From the NCBI GenBank assembly GCA_964304625.1, contig OZ199838.1, positions 1,736,001 through 1,800,000 of the forward strand: 64,000 bases of DNA, given 5' to 3'. This stretch comes from Kudoa neothunni. Taxonomy: Eukaryota > Cnidaria. Under the pieces are notes generated by a model. That model did not search any database. It was not told where the DNA came from and saw only the letters and a program-made list of their open reading frames with translations. Made by a program: the position numbers and the translations under genes. Positions 63,215-64,000 of the stretch are shown piece by piece. The stretch's first letter is position 1. The number at the start of each line of letters is the position of its first letter.

Positions 63215-64000
63215 TTTTCTCATAATATACACTGCAAGTGGGCCCGAAACAAATGTGATGTAGTAACCGGGGTAGAATCCATGCCAAATAGCGGACAATG
63301 TGAAAGCTTTGACAACACGCCACGAATTCGAACGTTTGTAGGTCATTCTAGAGGGCGTTAGCAACCCATCAATTAGTCATAGTTACTCTCTAATCCAATT
63401 TGACGTTTGAATATTCCAATTGTCGGTAACTTGTTTGAAATTGGTGGCCATCTACACACATCGCTCTTTCAACCACCAAAACCAATGAAAAAATATACGT
63501 CAATTTTAAATGGATCAACTTGGTCAACTAGATCCCAAGTCTGTTTGGCATCAACAGTTCGACAGCCGAACATGGATGCATTACAGCAGGCGGTCATAAT
63601 AAGAAATGCCCCATAATATTGATATCGAGTAAAATAACAGATACAAAACGTATAGAAGGCGTATTGTAAAATGGAGCTGGACTTAATGAACTGTTCATCG
63701 ATGGGCTTGGTAAAGTCAAAAACAGTGGTGGCAATCAAATTAATTCCTAGATAAAACAATCCTAGCGCGTATTTTCTCAACGCAGGCTTCAAATAACCAA
63801 GTTGGTCAACCTACAACTCAGAAACGAGCTTATCTTTAAAACCGCTTAACAATTGGTTACATTGGACGGAGCAGGTTTCGAATAGAGATATTCGATAAAA
63901 AGCGAATAACTACTTGAAGGTCCAAGCAGCAATGATGGATAAAATAAGCAATAAGCCAAATAATCCAACAAAAATGGAATGCGTTTTTTTGATTTTTTGG
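63215..64000 (-). CDS. MBOAT1/2-like lysophospholipid acyltransferase (partial)
   Basis: Minus-strand exons 64000-63861, 63810-63499, 63451-63387 and 63347-63215 join in frame across introns of 50, 47 and 39 nt. The translation follows human MBOAT2 closely: LDYLAYCLFYPSLLLGPSS, a TTVFDFTKPIDEQF loop, YQYYGAFLIMTACCNASMFG, TWDLVDQVDPFKI, the conserved DNWNIQTSNWIRE (MBOAT Asn motif) and SAIWHGFYPGYYITFVSG with the catalytic His. Both invariant MBOAT residues (Asn of NWNIQT, His of WHG) are present, so this part looks functional. These ER membrane enzymes reacylate lysophosphatidylethanolamine, -serine or -choline. N- and C-terminal parts lie outside or are unresolved. Confidence 0.88.

Noticed and set aside
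1-64000. LTR retrotransposons, endogenous viruses or Polintons
   Set aside because: I saw no reverse transcriptase, integrase, protein-primed polymerase, capsid or packaging ATPase motifs and no paired long terminal repeats in the frames I read.
1-64000. Bacterial or archaeal origin, operons, CRISPR arrays
   Set aside because: Genes are spliced with GT-AG introns and encode eukaryote-only proteins (NELF, ESCRT-III CHMP6, synaptotagmin-like). No regularly spaced direct repeats of CRISPR type occur.

Overview
The window is AT-rich animal DNA, roughly 30% GC by eye. Spliced genes with GT-AG introns, DEAD-box helicase, NELF, ESCRT-III, RAD51-paralogue and synaptotagmin-like genes, and animal-type DNA transposons all point to a metazoan. 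Most introns are 38-105 nt, with one of 4.2 kb. About a dozen genes in 64 kb, tiny introns and high AT would fit a reduced parasitic animal such as an orthonectid, dicyemid or myxozoan. That placement is inference and I cannot fix the species.

Layout: 0-8.3 kb is non-genic, with two abutting Helitron-like elements, an inverted partial copy and a decayed MULE transposase. 8.3-11.3 kb (+) is a nine-exon type I membrane protein gene (copy A). 13.9-19.7 kb is a graveyard of DNA transposons: piggyBac entered by Tigger/pogo, then a MULE with a SWIM zinc finger. 21.8-28.3 kb (+) is a DDX3/Vasa-like DEAD-box helicase whose giant intron carries a piggyBac-like element. 32.0-42.8 kb (-) is a tandemly duplicated two-gene unit, each with a GT31 glycosyltransferase and an FLVCR-like MFS transporter. 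45.2-47.5 kb (+) is NELF-C/D. 49.9-50.7 kb (+) is a CHMP6-like ESCRT-III subunit. 51.4-54.4 kb (+) is the paralogue (copy B) of the type I membrane protein. 56.1-57.4 kb (+) is a RAD51D-like gene. 59.1-60.4 kb (-) is a synaptotagmin-like gene with degenerate C2 domains. 63.2-64.0 kb (-) is the middle of an MBOAT1/2-like acyltransferase that runs off the window.

The housekeeping genes serve transcription, RNA, repair and membrane traffic and are not an operon. The most novel content is the pair of multi-domain, cysteine-patterned type I proteins and the GT31 plus transporter tandem unit. A recurring non-coding motif is a short GGGTC...GACCC-type hairpin lying within about 70 nt of a TTAA, best read as termini of piggyBac-like elements.

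Several conserved genes carry one-base frame breaks, often in homopolymers, while the DDX3, both GT31 and the first FLVCR models are perfectly in frame. I suspect leftover sequencing indels for most, though transporter copy 2 may be decaying.
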